Notes: generated by a model from the sequence alone, not told the origin. 16,014 nt of DNA from an uncultured Bdellovibrio sp. (GCA_946482355.1 CAMLRE010000006.1:1-16014), one strand, 5' to 3'; positions 7,146 to 15,137 are shown, numbered from the stretch's first letter. A program made the numbers and translations.

Positions 7146-7835
7146 ATGAACGAACAAGTTAAATGGTGTTTTTACGACCCTGCGACAAAAACAAAGACGG
7201 CCGATCTAGCTACCGACGAAGCGCAAATGACGATTTTAAAAATGCGCCCTAAAGATATCAATAGCTTTTATTTTTCCAGAAGTGATGAAAGCTCGTGGAA
7301 GCCTCTAAAAATGTTAATGACTTCAAGTGCTTCACCGTTTTCTGGCTTAGCACTTTTAACTAACATGTCTGATAAAGCTGAGCAGGCTAAAGTAAACACA
7401 AAACTTAAAATGCAACCTGTTGATCAAGACACGCAAGATGAAATCGAACGTACCTTTACTAACTCGTGCATTGATGCCCAAAAAACCTTAGCTGCCTCTA
7501 ATTTTAAAAAACCAACAGCTAAAACAATTGATCTGGTGCTGATGAATAAACAAGGCATGATCTTTAGGGCTTCGGCCGTAAACCCAACACCTGAAGGGTC
7601 TTTATGCGACAAGGTTATCCCCACGCATTTCCACAATAGCGTGTTGGAAGTCGTTATTATTAATTCTCAAGCTACGAATAAATATTTTGAAAAAATTAAA
7701 ATCAGCGGAAAAGTTGTAACCACAGGAAATGGCCAGTATTTAGAGTTTATCTGCTCATCGCAGGCTTTACGCGGCCAACTCATTGAAAGTTTAAATTTCT
7801 GCGAAAACCACTCTCACCGTAAAACGGCCGTGTAA
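7146..7835 (+). CDS. GYF_2-like plus degenerate PilZ-like cytoplasmic protein (copy 1)
   Basis: A 229-residue protein with no signal peptide or membrane segment. Residues about 5-58 form a small W-rich domain (KWCFYD, ILKM, FYFS, SWKPLK) that aligns with the N-terminus of the protein at 12770-13612 and resembles GYF_2/DUF4339. Residues about 122-225 align with the PilZ region of that paralogue: both share a GSL...IP segment and a hydrophobic strand (VLEVVIIN / FDLIVVN). The residues that bind c-di-GMP are missing here: the arginine motif is replaced by KPTAKTIDL, and NxSxxG becomes NPTPEG (146-151). It is probably a non-binding or adaptor version. I chose ATG 7146, with AAGGAG eight bases upstream, over TTG 7140, which is too close to that site. 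The cyclase gene follows after 5 bases. Confidence 0.75.
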   Translation: MNEQVKWCFYDPATKTKTADLATDEAQMTILKMRPKDINSFYFSRSDESSWKPLKMLMTSSASPFSGLALLTNMSDKAEQAKVNTKLKMQPVDQDTQDEIERTFTNSCIDAQKTLAASNFKKPTAKTIDLVLMNKQGMIFRASAVNPTPEGSLCDKVIPTHFHNSVLEVVIINSQATNKYFEKIKISGKVVTTGNGQYLEFICSSQALRGQLIESLNFCENHSHRKTAV

Positions 7836-7840
7836 AATTC

Positions 7841-10438
7841 GTGAAGATTAAAATCTACGGAATTATTTTAGCGAGTATTTTGTTTTTCAGCTTCACAGCG
7901 CTGAATTTGAAGTACAAAAGTATTCAAAATAATCCCGAGATTGTAGAAAACAATGTTTTTTATAGTTTTCTTTTTGAGTTTAATAACAAAATTTACGATA
8001 CCTTTTTTAAAAACAAAGAAGAGCGCCAGAAAAAAGAAAACGCGTTTTTAATTGATATTGACGAAGATTCAGTGCGTGAACTGGGCCGCTGGCCTTGGTC
8101 ACGCGAAGTGATTGCCACAATCTGGGATAACGCCATGAAAAATGGCGTAAAAGTGATCGCCAACGATATTATCTTTTCTGAAGCCCAAAATTCTAAAGCC
8201 GATGGCCGCCTAGAAGAAGTACTAAAAAAATACCCTTCACAAATTATTTTAGGAACTTTCGGTGAAGGCCCTATTCTTTACCAAAATCCACCCTATCAAG
8301 ATTATTGTTTTGTTGAATCATTTCGCCGCAGTGGAGGCGATAAAATCGTAACTTTAAATGCTACATTAACTTTTGATGACACTAACTCGCAGTTCGAACA
8401 GGTTTTTTTCAGTAACGAACTTAAAGCTATTTTTGACGATCTTGATCAGCAGTTTGAAAAAATTTATTTACAAAGTGTTAATAAAAAATCTGTTCAAGAA
8501 CTTGATGTTTATCAAAAAAATAGCTTAATCGCCGATAAAAGTCGAAATCTGGTTCAATATTGCTATCGTTGGCTATCTGAAGACGATGAATATTTAAAAA
8601 ACGCAGGCCAAGAGCTTTTAAAAGCTTACGATAACACTTTAAACCGTATTCCAGGCTACGATAAACTTCCGTCGTTAAGCGATAAAGTAAAACGTTTTAA
8701 AGATGATGTAAATCAACTGTTAATCCCGCAATATGCAAGCTGGCCCGCAAACGTGCACGAAATACAAACGGCAGCAGAATACACAGCCACATTTAATGCT
8801 GATTTAGATTTTGATGGAGTGATTCGCCACTACCCGCTGATTTACCGCTCTGGAAATAAAACAAACTTAAGCTTTATTCCATCGCTGGCTTTACAAACTT
8901 ATCTTTTAGCAACTGGCTACCAAGCCGTGTTTTACCCAAAATTAGAAAATAACACTAAAACTATCGGCAGTGTGGTCATCAAAGATATCGAAACAGAAAA
9001 AGATGTAATGTCTTTACCGGTCGATTCAAATGGCCGTTTAATTATTAATTACTATGGCCGCAAAAATTCAATTCCCTACGTTTCAGCGCGCGACTTATTT
9101 CACAATGACAATCCTGAGATGGTTGTTCATCTAAATGGTGAACCGACAAAAGTTAAAAAAGCTGCATGGCTAAAAGATAAAGCGGCCGTTATGGGGCCAA
9201 CGGCCACAGGTATCTTCGACTTACGAAACACACCGGTTGAAAAAGACTTACCAGGAGTAGAAATTCATCTTTCTGTTCTAGGAAACCTATTTGATCAGTC
9301 ATTTATGCGCATTCCGGCTGACGAAGTTAAAATTTCAATTATCGTTTTATTTTTCTTAGCAGCGACTCTGGCCGGTTTATTTCTTTATTCGAATCTTTTT
9401 ATCGCTTCGTTATATTTATTACTGGTTAATTATGGGCTTTATAAGACTGCTCTGCATAACTTTCAGCGTAATCTTTATTTTGAATTATTAGCCCCAACGA
9501 TTTTATTTACGATTTCAACTTATATTGTTTTCTTAATTTATATCTATTTCTTTGAAACCAGAAAATCGAAAGAAATTAAAAACACTTTCTCGAAATACGT
9601 TTCAAAAGAAATCGTTGAAGAGATTTTAAAAAACCAGGAAAACCTTGAGCTTAAAGGTCAGAAATTAAAAATGACAGTGTTCTTTTCTGACATTAGAAGT
9701 TTCACGACATTATCAGAAGAAATGGACCCGCAAGAATTATCTGCGATGTTAAACAGATACTTTACACCGATGTCTGAAACAATCTTTGGTACAAATGGCA
9801 CTATCGATAAGTTCATGGGTGATGCGATCATGGCCCTTTTTGGTGCGCCTTTGAATTATCCTGATCACCCGAAAAAAGCCTGTATTGCGGCGTTGAAGTG
9901 CTTTGAAAAACTGGCTGAAGTTAACGAAGACTTTAAAAAACGCAATTGGCCCGAAATTAAAATCGGTATTGGTATTAACACAGGTGTCATGGTTGCAGGA
10001 AACATCGGTTCTGATCAAATTCAAAGTTATACGGTGATCGGCGATGAAGTAAATTTAGCCCAGCGCTTAGAAAGTTTAACGAAAAATTATAAGGCACGTA
10101 TTTTGATTTCCGAAAATACTTATCTTGAAGTTAAAAATGAATTTGTGGCGCGCGAAGTTGATGTGGTTCGTGTAAAAGGTAAAAACCGTCCGGTTAAAAT
10201 TTATGAGCTAATCTCTATGGGAACAACTCACCCTGAAATGCCATTCTTTGATAGCTATCATAAAGCTTTAAATCTTTTTTACGATAAAAAATTTAAAGAG
10301 GCTGAAGCAGCCTTTCTAGAGTTACTTAAAATAAAGCCAGATGATTATTTGTGTCAGATGTATTTAGAACGAACACAGTACAGTCAAAATAACCCTGTTC
10401 CTGAAAGCTGGGACGGCGTCTTTGACCGCCGTAAATAA
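7841..10438 (+). CDS. CHASE2-domain class III adenylate cyclase
   Basis: An 865-residue inner-membrane receptor that should make cAMP from ATP. Order: N-terminal membrane anchor (about 4-24); periplasmic CHASE2 domain (about 65-485) with DIDEDS at 72-77, GRWPWSR (82-88), NDIIFSE (108-114) and DLDFDGVIR (321-329); three membrane segments (about 498-518, 522-540, 549-572); a linker helix; the class III catalytic domain; and a C-terminal TPR-like helix pair (about 805-840) ending in WDGVFDRRK. Catalytic residues look complete: metal-binding D617 (FSDIRSF) and D661 (KFMGD), adenine-selecting K657 and T731, transition-state N738 and R742 (VNLAQR). Lysine plus threonine at the purine positions indicates adenylate rather than guanylate cyclase. 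The roughly 200 residues between the two CHASE2 motif groups include a long helical insertion. The GTG start has no clear ribosome-binding site and lies 5 bases after the PilZ-like stop, suggesting coupled translation. Confidence 0.93.
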   Translation: MKIKIYGIILASILFFSFTALNLKYKSIQNNPEIVENNVFYSFLFEFNNKIYDTFFKNKEERQKKENAFLIDIDEDSVRELGRWPWSREVIATIWDNAMKNGVKVIANDIIFSEAQNSKADGRLEEVLKKYPSQIILGTFGEGPILYQNPPYQDYCFVESFRRSGGDKIVTLNATLTFDDTNSQFEQVFFSNELKAIFDDLDQQFEKIYLQSVNKKSVQELDVYQKNSLIADKSRNLVQYCYRWLSEDDEYLKNAGQELLKAYDNTLNRIPGYDKLPSLSDKVKRFKDDVNQLLIPQYASWPANVHEIQTAAEYTATFNADLDFDGVIRHYPLIYRSGNKTNLSFIPSLALQTYLLATGYQAVFYPKLENNTKTIGSVVIKDIETEKDVMSLPVDSNGRLIINYYGRKNSIPYVSARDLFHNDNPEMVVHLNGEPTKVKKAAWLKDKAAVMGPTATGIFDLRNTPVEKDLPGVEIHLSVLGNLFDQSFMRIPADEVKISIIVLFFLAATLAGLFLYSNLFIASLYLLLVNYGLYKTALHNFQRNLYFELLAPTILFTISTYIVFLIYIYFFETRKSKEIKNTFSKYVSKEIVEEILKNQENLELKGQKLKMTVFFSDIRSFTTLSEEMDPQELSAMLNRYFTPMSETIFGTNGTIDKFMGDAIMALFGAPLNYPDHPKKACIAALKCFEKLAEVNEDFKKRNWPEIKIGIGINTGVMVAGNIGSDQIQSYTVIGDEVNLAQRLESLTKNYKARILISENTYLEVKNEFVAREVDVVRVKGKNRPVKIYELISMGTTHPEMPFFDSYHKALNLFYDKKFKEAEAAFLELLKIKPDDYLCQMYLERTQYSQNNPVPESWDGVFDRRK
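10413..10432. other. GC-rich hairpin at the convergent gene ends
   Basis: ACGGCG (10413-10418) pairs with CGCCGT (10427-10432) around an 8-base loop, inside the last codons of the cyclase gene. AAATAATAAAATC follows instead of a T-run, so it is not a canonical terminator. The two convergent genes are only 7 bases apart and no better terminator is seen between them. Confidence 0.3.
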
Positions 10439-10445
10439 TAAAATC

Positions 10446-11867
10446 TTAGAAACGTGTTAAATAAACGTACTGAACACCGATCGTGGCATCGCCATAAGTG
10501 TAATCTTCAATCGTTGATTCATTACGCGATAAGCTTCCAAACACGTTAACCGTAGTTCGTTCAGTTAAATCTTTCGATACAGAATAGTTAAAAGCTGCAA
10601 AGTTATCACGGCGGCCTAAATCTGATAATGAATAGTTTGTAGAACCGTAGCTTGCTTTAAGTGTCGAATACGTATTTTGAAACGTTGGTAGTTCGTAACC
10701 CAGGTTGACATAAACTTTGTTATAACTGGCATTTTCGCCGTCAGCATCGTTTAAAATAAATCCCAATTCACCCAAAAGACTTTGCATACGGCCCAGTGAA
10801 TATCTTAAAGCCCCTGAAAGATCGTACTTAATGGCTGTTTGGTTATCAGCTGCATCGTAGAAAGTAATTTGTGAATCGTCACGACCGATAATCAATTGCC
10901 CTTCTAAATCAAGATCTGTAGTTAAGCGTGTTCCTAAATTTTGTTTTACATAAATTAAGGCGATCGACATATCGCGTGTTTGGGTATCTGACGGTAACAT
11001 GTACATACCGACATTTAAAGAAGTCGTGCTGCGATAGCCATCAACTAAAGTTTTATACGGAACCGATATCAATAACATTGTCGAATCGGCCGCTTGCATT
11101 TGGTCAGTTAGTTTTAATTTGTAATCAAGGGTGCGTTGGTCAGCTAAATACACCATTGGCTCTACTGATGAATCTTTATCTTGCCAAAGTTTGTAAGCGA
11201 AAAATCCACTGGCGCTAAACACATGCCCTGTCACAACATCTTCTTGCGGGGCAATGTTTAAAGCGTTGCTGTCATACATGTATCCGACAGTGTAACCCAT
11301 CGTGTATTTTAATTTATCGTTTTCAAGCTGGTTTTGAATCTGAATACACTTTTCAATCATGCGATCGGCACGTTTATCTTGTTCTGGATCTTTTGAAGTA
11401 TCGATAGATAATTCAAAGCTGTTCATCGCCCGTTCGTAATCGGCTTTGTAAAACTGTGCTAAACCTAAATAATAATAGGCCAAAGAAACTTCTTGAATCG
11501 TATTTGCGCGGGTCACTTCAGTTAAATATTTTTCGGCCAGGTCAAAATTATTAATGCGGTAATAATTTAAACCCAAAAGATAATAAATCGACTGCGTCAG
11601 CGAAGTGTTGGTTCTTAATTTTTGTAAAGTTGCTATCGAAGATTCGTAGGCTTCTTTTTTATAAAATTCATAGGCTTGTGCAAAGGCTTTGCGTTCTTCT
11701 TGTTCCAGCTGCACTTCGGTTTTTGCAGGAGCTGTTTCAGCCTGTTCGATTGACTTAATTGTTTCTGGTTGTGGATTTTTGGGTTCAATACGCAAATTTT
11801 TACTGTTCACTTGCGCATTAGCTTGCAAACACAGAAGACTCAAAAAAAGAACAAGACTGTTTTTCAT
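10446..11867 (-). CDS. TPR plus beta-barrel outer-membrane protein (copy 2)
   Basis: A 473-residue protein. Signal peptide MKNSLVLFLSLLCLQANA, cleavage near residue 18. A polar linker (about 20-58) precedes three or more TPR-like helix pairs (about 60-185), including YYLLGLNYYRINNFDLAEKY and YYYLGLAQFYKADYERAM. From about 187 the sequence is alternating beta-strands opening with YTVGYMYDSN and ending YVYLTRF; a C-terminal phenylalanine is the classic signal for insertion into the outer membrane. The order of parts and the Y-D-x-N strand near the barrel start match the protein at 5562-7133, so the two look like distant paralogues. It is the second gene of a minus-strand pair: its ATG is 2 bases after the stop of the FecR gene, so coupling is likely. 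It converges on the cyclase gene with a 7-base gap. Confidence 0.85.
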   Translation of the reverse strand: MKNSLVLFLSLLCLQANAQVNSKNLRIEPKNPQPETIKSIEQAETAPAKTEVQLEQEERKAFAQAYEFYKKEAYESSIATLQKLRTNTSLTQSIYYLLGLNYYRINNFDLAEKYLTEVTRANTIQEVSLAYYYLGLAQFYKADYERAMNSFELSIDTSKDPEQDKRADRMIEKCIQIQNQLENDKLKYTMGYTVGYMYDSNALNIAPQEDVVTGHVFSASGFFAYKLWQDKDSSVEPMVYLADQRTLDYKLKLTDQMQAADSTMLLISVPYKTLVDGYRSTTSLNVGMYMLPSDTQTRDMSIALIYVKQNLGTRLTTDLDLEGQLIIGRDDSQITFYDAADNQTAIKYDLSGALRYSLGRMQSLLGELGFILNDADGENASYNKVYVNLGYELPTFQNTYSTLKASYGSTNYSLSDLGRRDNFAAFNYSVSKDLTERTTVNVFGSLSRNESTIEDYTYGDATIGVQYVYLTRF

Positions 11868-11869
11868 GT

Positions 11870-12658
11870 TTATCGCTCGATGATGATGTTAACTTGGGCC
11901 GGTTTAGAAATAATATTTTTGGCTGAATCACCTAACAAGTTATCATTACGATCTTTAATCGCGATAATTTGCCCGATATCGTTTTTCGGAGGGCCCGCTT
12001 GTAATGGATCTAACGGGCGGTCTTCTTTTCTGACTGCAGTATCTTTATCGACACGTTTAAATTCAACCGGATTCATTTTCACCGGTGTGCCGGGCTGTTT
12101 ACCATCAAAGTTTTCCGATGTTTCACCACGACGAACCATGACCGCTTCAGTCTGCTTATTTGATAAAGCATCTAAGCCACGAAAAATAACTTCACCGCGA
12201 AATGTGGTTACCGCTGTGACATTCGTTGAACGTTTATAACTTGTCGCAAATTGGGTTCCGCGCACACCGACAACGGCCGACGGCGTTTTAATTTCAAATC
12301 TGTTTTCGTTATTATCGTATTTTTGTTCTACGTTGGTGCGCACTTTACCTTCGATAAGGCTTAAGCGCACATTTTTTTCTTTGAATTCACTGATGTACTG
12401 GTCAATGCGAAGTTTTGTTTCTGGCAAAACGTTGATAATATTACGATCGCTCATCACGATTTTCGCGCGCGAATCTTTACCGGTAATGATTGTATCTTGT
12501 GGATACACTTTTGTGCCGATCTTAGCACCCGTTGGTTGCTCTCTTAACTTTGCCACTTGCACCTGGCCTTTTACGATCATCATAAGGCCGTAAGTTTCCC
12601 CAGCCAAAGCCTGGAAAGCAGAGCCAAAAACCAACAAAATTAAGATTAATTTCTTCAT
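11870..12658 (-). CDS. FecR-domain periplasmic protein (copy 2)
   Basis: A 262-residue protein. Signal peptide MKKLILILLVFGSAFQALA, then a FecR domain (about 22-160) with the hallmark KTPSAVVGVRGTQF. It aligns with the N-terminal half of the FecR protein at 3838-5472: shared elements include IVKGQV, a QKYD...N.F stretch and KTPSAV.GVRGT.F. It lacks that protein's repeat-rich tail and ends with a short polar region (NIISKPAQVNIIIER). No membrane anchor follows the signal peptide, so it should be periplasmic. It is the first gene of a minus-strand pair with the TPR-barrel at 10446-11867, the same FecR then TPR-barrel order as on the plus strand. No clear ribosome-binding site or promoter stands out ahead of its ATG. 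Confidence 0.87.
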   Translation of the reverse strand: MKKLILILLVFGSAFQALAGETYGLMMIVKGQVQVAKLREQPTGAKIGTKVYPQDTIITGKDSRAKIVMSDRNIINVLPETKLRIDQYISEFKEKNVRLSLIEGKVRTNVEQKYDNNENRFEIKTPSAVVGVRGTQFATSYKRSTNVTAVTTFRGEVIFRGLDALSNKQTEAVMVRRGETSENFDGKQPGTPVKMNPVEFKRVDKDTAVRKEDRPLDPLQAGPPKNDIGQIIAIKDRNDNLLGDSAKNIISKPAQVNIIIER

Positions 12659-12695
12659 ATCAAGAGTATCACTGTATCTGAGACAAAAGTTTACT

Positions 12696-12735
12696 AGACC
12701 ATCATCCAGAATTCACTCCGGATAACAGCTGGTCT
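12696..12735. other. Imperfect inverted repeat in the divergent FecR/PilZ promoter region
   Basis: AGACCA (12696-12701) pairs with TGGTCT (12730-12735), with inner ATCC (12704-12707) matching GGAT (12720-12723). It sits in the 111-base gap between the divergent FecR and PilZ genes, where promoters for both must lie. It may be an operator or an RNA hairpin, or chance. No confident -35/-10 pair was found in this gap. Confidence 0.3.
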
Positions 12736-12769
12736 CAAAAATCAGGGCATATACACCGATAGGAATTAC

Positions 12770-13612
12770 ATGTCGACGACCGGTAAAACTTGGATACTGC
12801 TTGATGGTATCACTAAAATTCAATCGCAGCCTCTTCCTACAGAGCAGTTGCAATTAGCTATTCTAAAAATGAACGAGCGTGATTGGACGCGATTCTATGT
12901 TTGGACAGCCGGTTGGGCCAATTGGCAATTATTAAAAGATTTTTTAAATTCTGAACAAAGAGACTTTGCTCTTCCAGGCGCTCCAGTTTCTGAAGAAAAC
13001 GTGAAAGCTCATATTCAAGCGCAAATTCAAAACAAAAATAAGCCACCGCAAGTGCCAGTTTCACATCCGGCACAAGAAGAAGATACGGTCACTAAAGGGG
13101 CTCACTGGCAACCGGCTGGTAAGGCCATGACGATGATTAACCCAGAAGATACCTATTCTGATGTAGCTAATCACATGCAAAAAGATTTTAACGGTGATCA
13201 CTTAGATATCGACAATGCCCACCATAAGCCACCAGATCCGTTAAATTTTAAAGAGATTAACGAAGCTTATAAAAACCGTGCCGAACGTCATGAGCTAAAA
13301 ATTGAAATTTTATTGATTTCGCAAAAAGGTAAAACTTTTAAAAGTTATTCTAAAAATATTTCGCTTTCAGGTTCATTACTTGAAGATAATATTCCATTTG
13401 ATTTTTACGGCGTACAATTTGACCTGATCGTGGTTAACCGTAACCCGTCAAACCCGCAGAACGGCCGTGTGCAAGTGCGCGCTCAGACTGTAGGTGATGG
13501 TCTTACGCAACGTACACGTTTTGTGAACGTGACAGAGATGCAAAAGCAAAGACTGGCGAATTTGCTGAATGATTATCTCAGTCAGCAAACAAAAGTAAGA
13601 AAAATTAGTTAG
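12770..13612 (+). CDS. GYF_2-like plus PilZ-domain protein (copy 2)
   Basis: A 280-residue cytoplasmic protein. Residues about 5-60 are a W-rich domain resembling GYF_2/DUF4339: TWILLDG at the start and FYVWTAGWANWQLLKDF at the end. A long polar linker (about 62-165) follows. Residues about 168-275 are a PilZ-like domain: R173 and K177 in RHELK stand where PilZ usually has RxxxR, and N196-I-S-L-S-G201 matches (D/N)xSxxG exactly. PilZ domains bind c-di-GMP; the K in place of the second Arg makes binding plausible but uncertain. It is the paralogue of the protein at 7146-7835, which has lost both motifs. AGGA lies five bases before the ATG. It is divergent from the FecR/TPR-barrel pair, and its last 8 bases overlap the end of the response-regulator gene. 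Confidence 0.82.
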   Translation: MSTTGKTWILLDGITKIQSQPLPTEQLQLAILKMNERDWTRFYVWTAGWANWQLLKDFLNSEQRDFALPGAPVSEENVKAHIQAQIQNKNKPPQVPVSHPAQEEDTVTKGAHWQPAGKAMTMINPEDTYSDVANHMQKDFNGDHLDIDNAHHKPPDPLNFKEINEAYKNRAERHELKIEILLISQKGKTFKSYSKNISLSGSLLEDNIPFDFYGVQFDLIVVNRNPSNPQNGRVQVRAQTVGDGLTQRTRFVNVTEMQKQRLANLLNDYLSQQTKVRKIS

Positions 13613-14108
13613 GATTTTTTTCGTTCAAGATTTCTTTGATACGAACTTTTAATTTTTCGATATCAAAAGGCTTTTTGATATAATCATCAGCGCCGACTTC
13701 ACGTCCCTTTTGTAAATCTTCTTCTTCAGCTGAAGCCGATAAGAAAATTAAAGGAATATGTTTTAATTCGCGGTGCTCTTTAAGCATTTGCGCTAATTCA
13801 AAACCATTCACCCACGGTAAGCCCACATCCATGATGATAAAGCTAATATCGATATCTTCATCAAGTAACGCCGTTAACTGAGGAGCATCAGCGGCTAACT
13901 TAACCTGATAGCCATCTGATTCTAAAATTCTTTTTAACGACGTTCTTTGAGTTTCTTCATCTTCGATCACTAAGATCGTTGTTGGATGAAGTTTTTGTGA
14001 AGCATCACGAAACTGATCTAAAGCCACAACTTCCTGACCGGCAATACGTTGCTTAGTCAGTTTTTCAATTTTACGAATCAGATCAGAGGTGCTTAATTTT
14101 TTTGTCAT
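13605..14108 (-). CDS. Stand-alone response regulator (REC domain)
   Basis: A 167-residue protein: a 40-residue N-terminal helical extension (SDLIRKIEKLTKQRIAG) followed by a single receiver domain (about 43-163) and no output domain. The receiver has its full set of residues: acidic pair E49-D50, phospho-acceptor D94 in FIIMDVGLP, S124 in LSAS, and K146 in the KKPF motif. It should therefore be phosphorylated by a histidine kinase, none of which is encoded here. Single-domain regulators usually act by protein contact. The ATG has AGGG four bases upstream, within the end of trxB; the 6-base gap suggests one transcript with trxB. The gene converges on the PilZ gene and overlaps it by 8 bases at the stop codons. 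Confidence 0.92.
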   Translation of the reverse strand: MTKKLSTSDLIRKIEKLTKQRIAGQEVVALDQFRDASQKLHPTTILVIEDEETQRTSLKRILESDGYQVKLAADAPQLTALLDEDIDISFIIMDVGLPWVNGFELAQMLKEHRELKHIPLIFLSASAEEEDLQKGREVGADDYIKKPFDIEKLKVRIKEILNEKNPN

Positions 14109-14114
14109 AAAACC

Positions 14115-15056
14115 CTATGCGTGTTGTGCTTCTAACCATCTTTCACAGTCGATAGCTGCCATACAACCAGTACCTGCCGCAGTGATTGCCTGACGGTAGA
14201 TCGGATCTTGCACATCGCCCGCAGCAAAAATGCCCGGAACGTTTGTATAAGTCGTACCTGGTTTAGTCTTGATATATCCCACCTCATTTAGCTCTAGCAG
14301 TCCATGAAAAAGCTTCGTATTAGGCTGATGTCCAATAGCTACGAACAGACCCTGCAGGTTCTTAGTCGTAACGTCACCTGTTGTAGTTGATTTTAAACGA
14401 AGACCAGTTACAGATTTACCGTCACCTAAAACCTCTTCAACCACTGTATTCGGGATGATTTCAATTTTAGGGTTAGCTTTTGCACGTTCGAACATAATTT
14501 TAGAAGCTTTGAAGTTTTCGCTTCTGTGAATGATATAAACTTTAGTTGCAAAACGAGTTAAAAAGTTAGCTTCTTCCATCGCCGTATCGCCACCGCCAAC
14601 TACAGCAACTTCAACGTTTTTGAAAAACGCGCCATCGCAAGTTGCACAAGCCGATACACCACGGTTCATGTATTGTTTTTCAGAAGGAAGACCAATGTAC
14701 TTAGCCGATGCTCCCGTAGAGATGATGATTGATTTTGTTAAGTGAACTTCATTACCCACATGAACTTTGTAAGGCATAGAAGATGTATCAACTTTAGTTA
14801 CGTTACGAGTGATGTAACGAGTACCGAAACGTTCAGCTTGTTTACGCATAACTGCAACAAGTTCAGGGCCAGTTACTCCGTGAGCAAAACCCGGAAAGTT
14901 TTCAACTTCAGTTGTAATCATTAACTGACCGCCGGCTTCTTCACCTTCGATCATCAGTGGATTTAAATTAGCACGTGCCGTGTAAACAGCTGCTGTTAAG
15001 CCTGCTGGGCCCGAACCTACGATAATTACATTTTCAACTTTTTGCGTCTCGCTCAT
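14115..15056 (-). CDS. trxB: Thioredoxin reductase (NADPH)
   Basis: A 313-residue flavoenzyme of the usual length for low-molecular-weight thioredoxin reductases. It passes electrons from NADPH through FAD and a redox-active disulfide to thioredoxin in the cytoplasm. Visible motifs: FAD dinucleotide fold GSGPAG (14-19); active-site CATC with C137 and C140, followed by D141; NADPH-binding GGGDTA (154-159); and the C-terminal FAD motif AAGDVQDPIYRQ followed by AAGTG. All catalytic residues are present. The ATG has a good ribosome-binding site (GAGGT, seven bases upstream) and a promoter candidate. The response-regulator gene follows after 6 bases on the same strand, probably as an operon. Confidence 0.97.
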   Translation of the reverse strand: MSETQKVENVIIVGSGPAGLTAAVYTARANLNPLMIEGEEAGGQLMITTEVENFPGFAHGVTGPELVAVMRKQAERFGTRYITRNVTKVDTSSMPYKVHVGNEVHLTKSIIISTGASAKYIGLPSEKQYMNRGVSACATCDGAFFKNVEVAVVGGGDTAMEEANFLTRFATKVYIIHRSENFKASKIMFERAKANPKIEIIPNTVVEEVLGDGKSVTGLRLKSTTTGDVTTKNLQGLFVAIGHQPNTKLFHGLLELNEVGYIKTKPGTTYTNVPGIFAAGDVQDPIYRQAITAAGTGCMAAIDCERWLEAQHA

Positions 15057-15071
15057 ATTTTACCTCGATAA

Positions 15072-15101
15072 ATTCTACTCAAAGATGGTAAAGTCTATCG
15101 A
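15072..15101 (-). promoter_or_regulatory. Candidate trxB promoter
   Basis: On the minus strand TCGATA (15096-15101, 4/6), an 18-base spacer and TAGAAT (15072-15077, 5/6). The predicted start is near 15065, just ahead of the GAGGT ribosome-binding site. The 81-base gap to the upstream dehydrogenase gene shows no clear terminator, so read-through from that gene is possible. Confidence 0.4.
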
Positions 15102-15137
15102 ATGGAATTGATAGGCAAAAGAGATAACGCTTATTGG

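Noticed and set aside
7841..10438. The cyclase as a guanylate cyclase
   Set aside because: The purine-selecting positions are K657 and T731, the adenylate pattern; guanylate cyclases usually have E and C or S there.
11769..12239. Plus-strand open frame of 156 codons
   Set aside because: It runs antisense across the junction of the second FecR and TPR-barrel genes and has no recognisable domain or ribosome-binding site.
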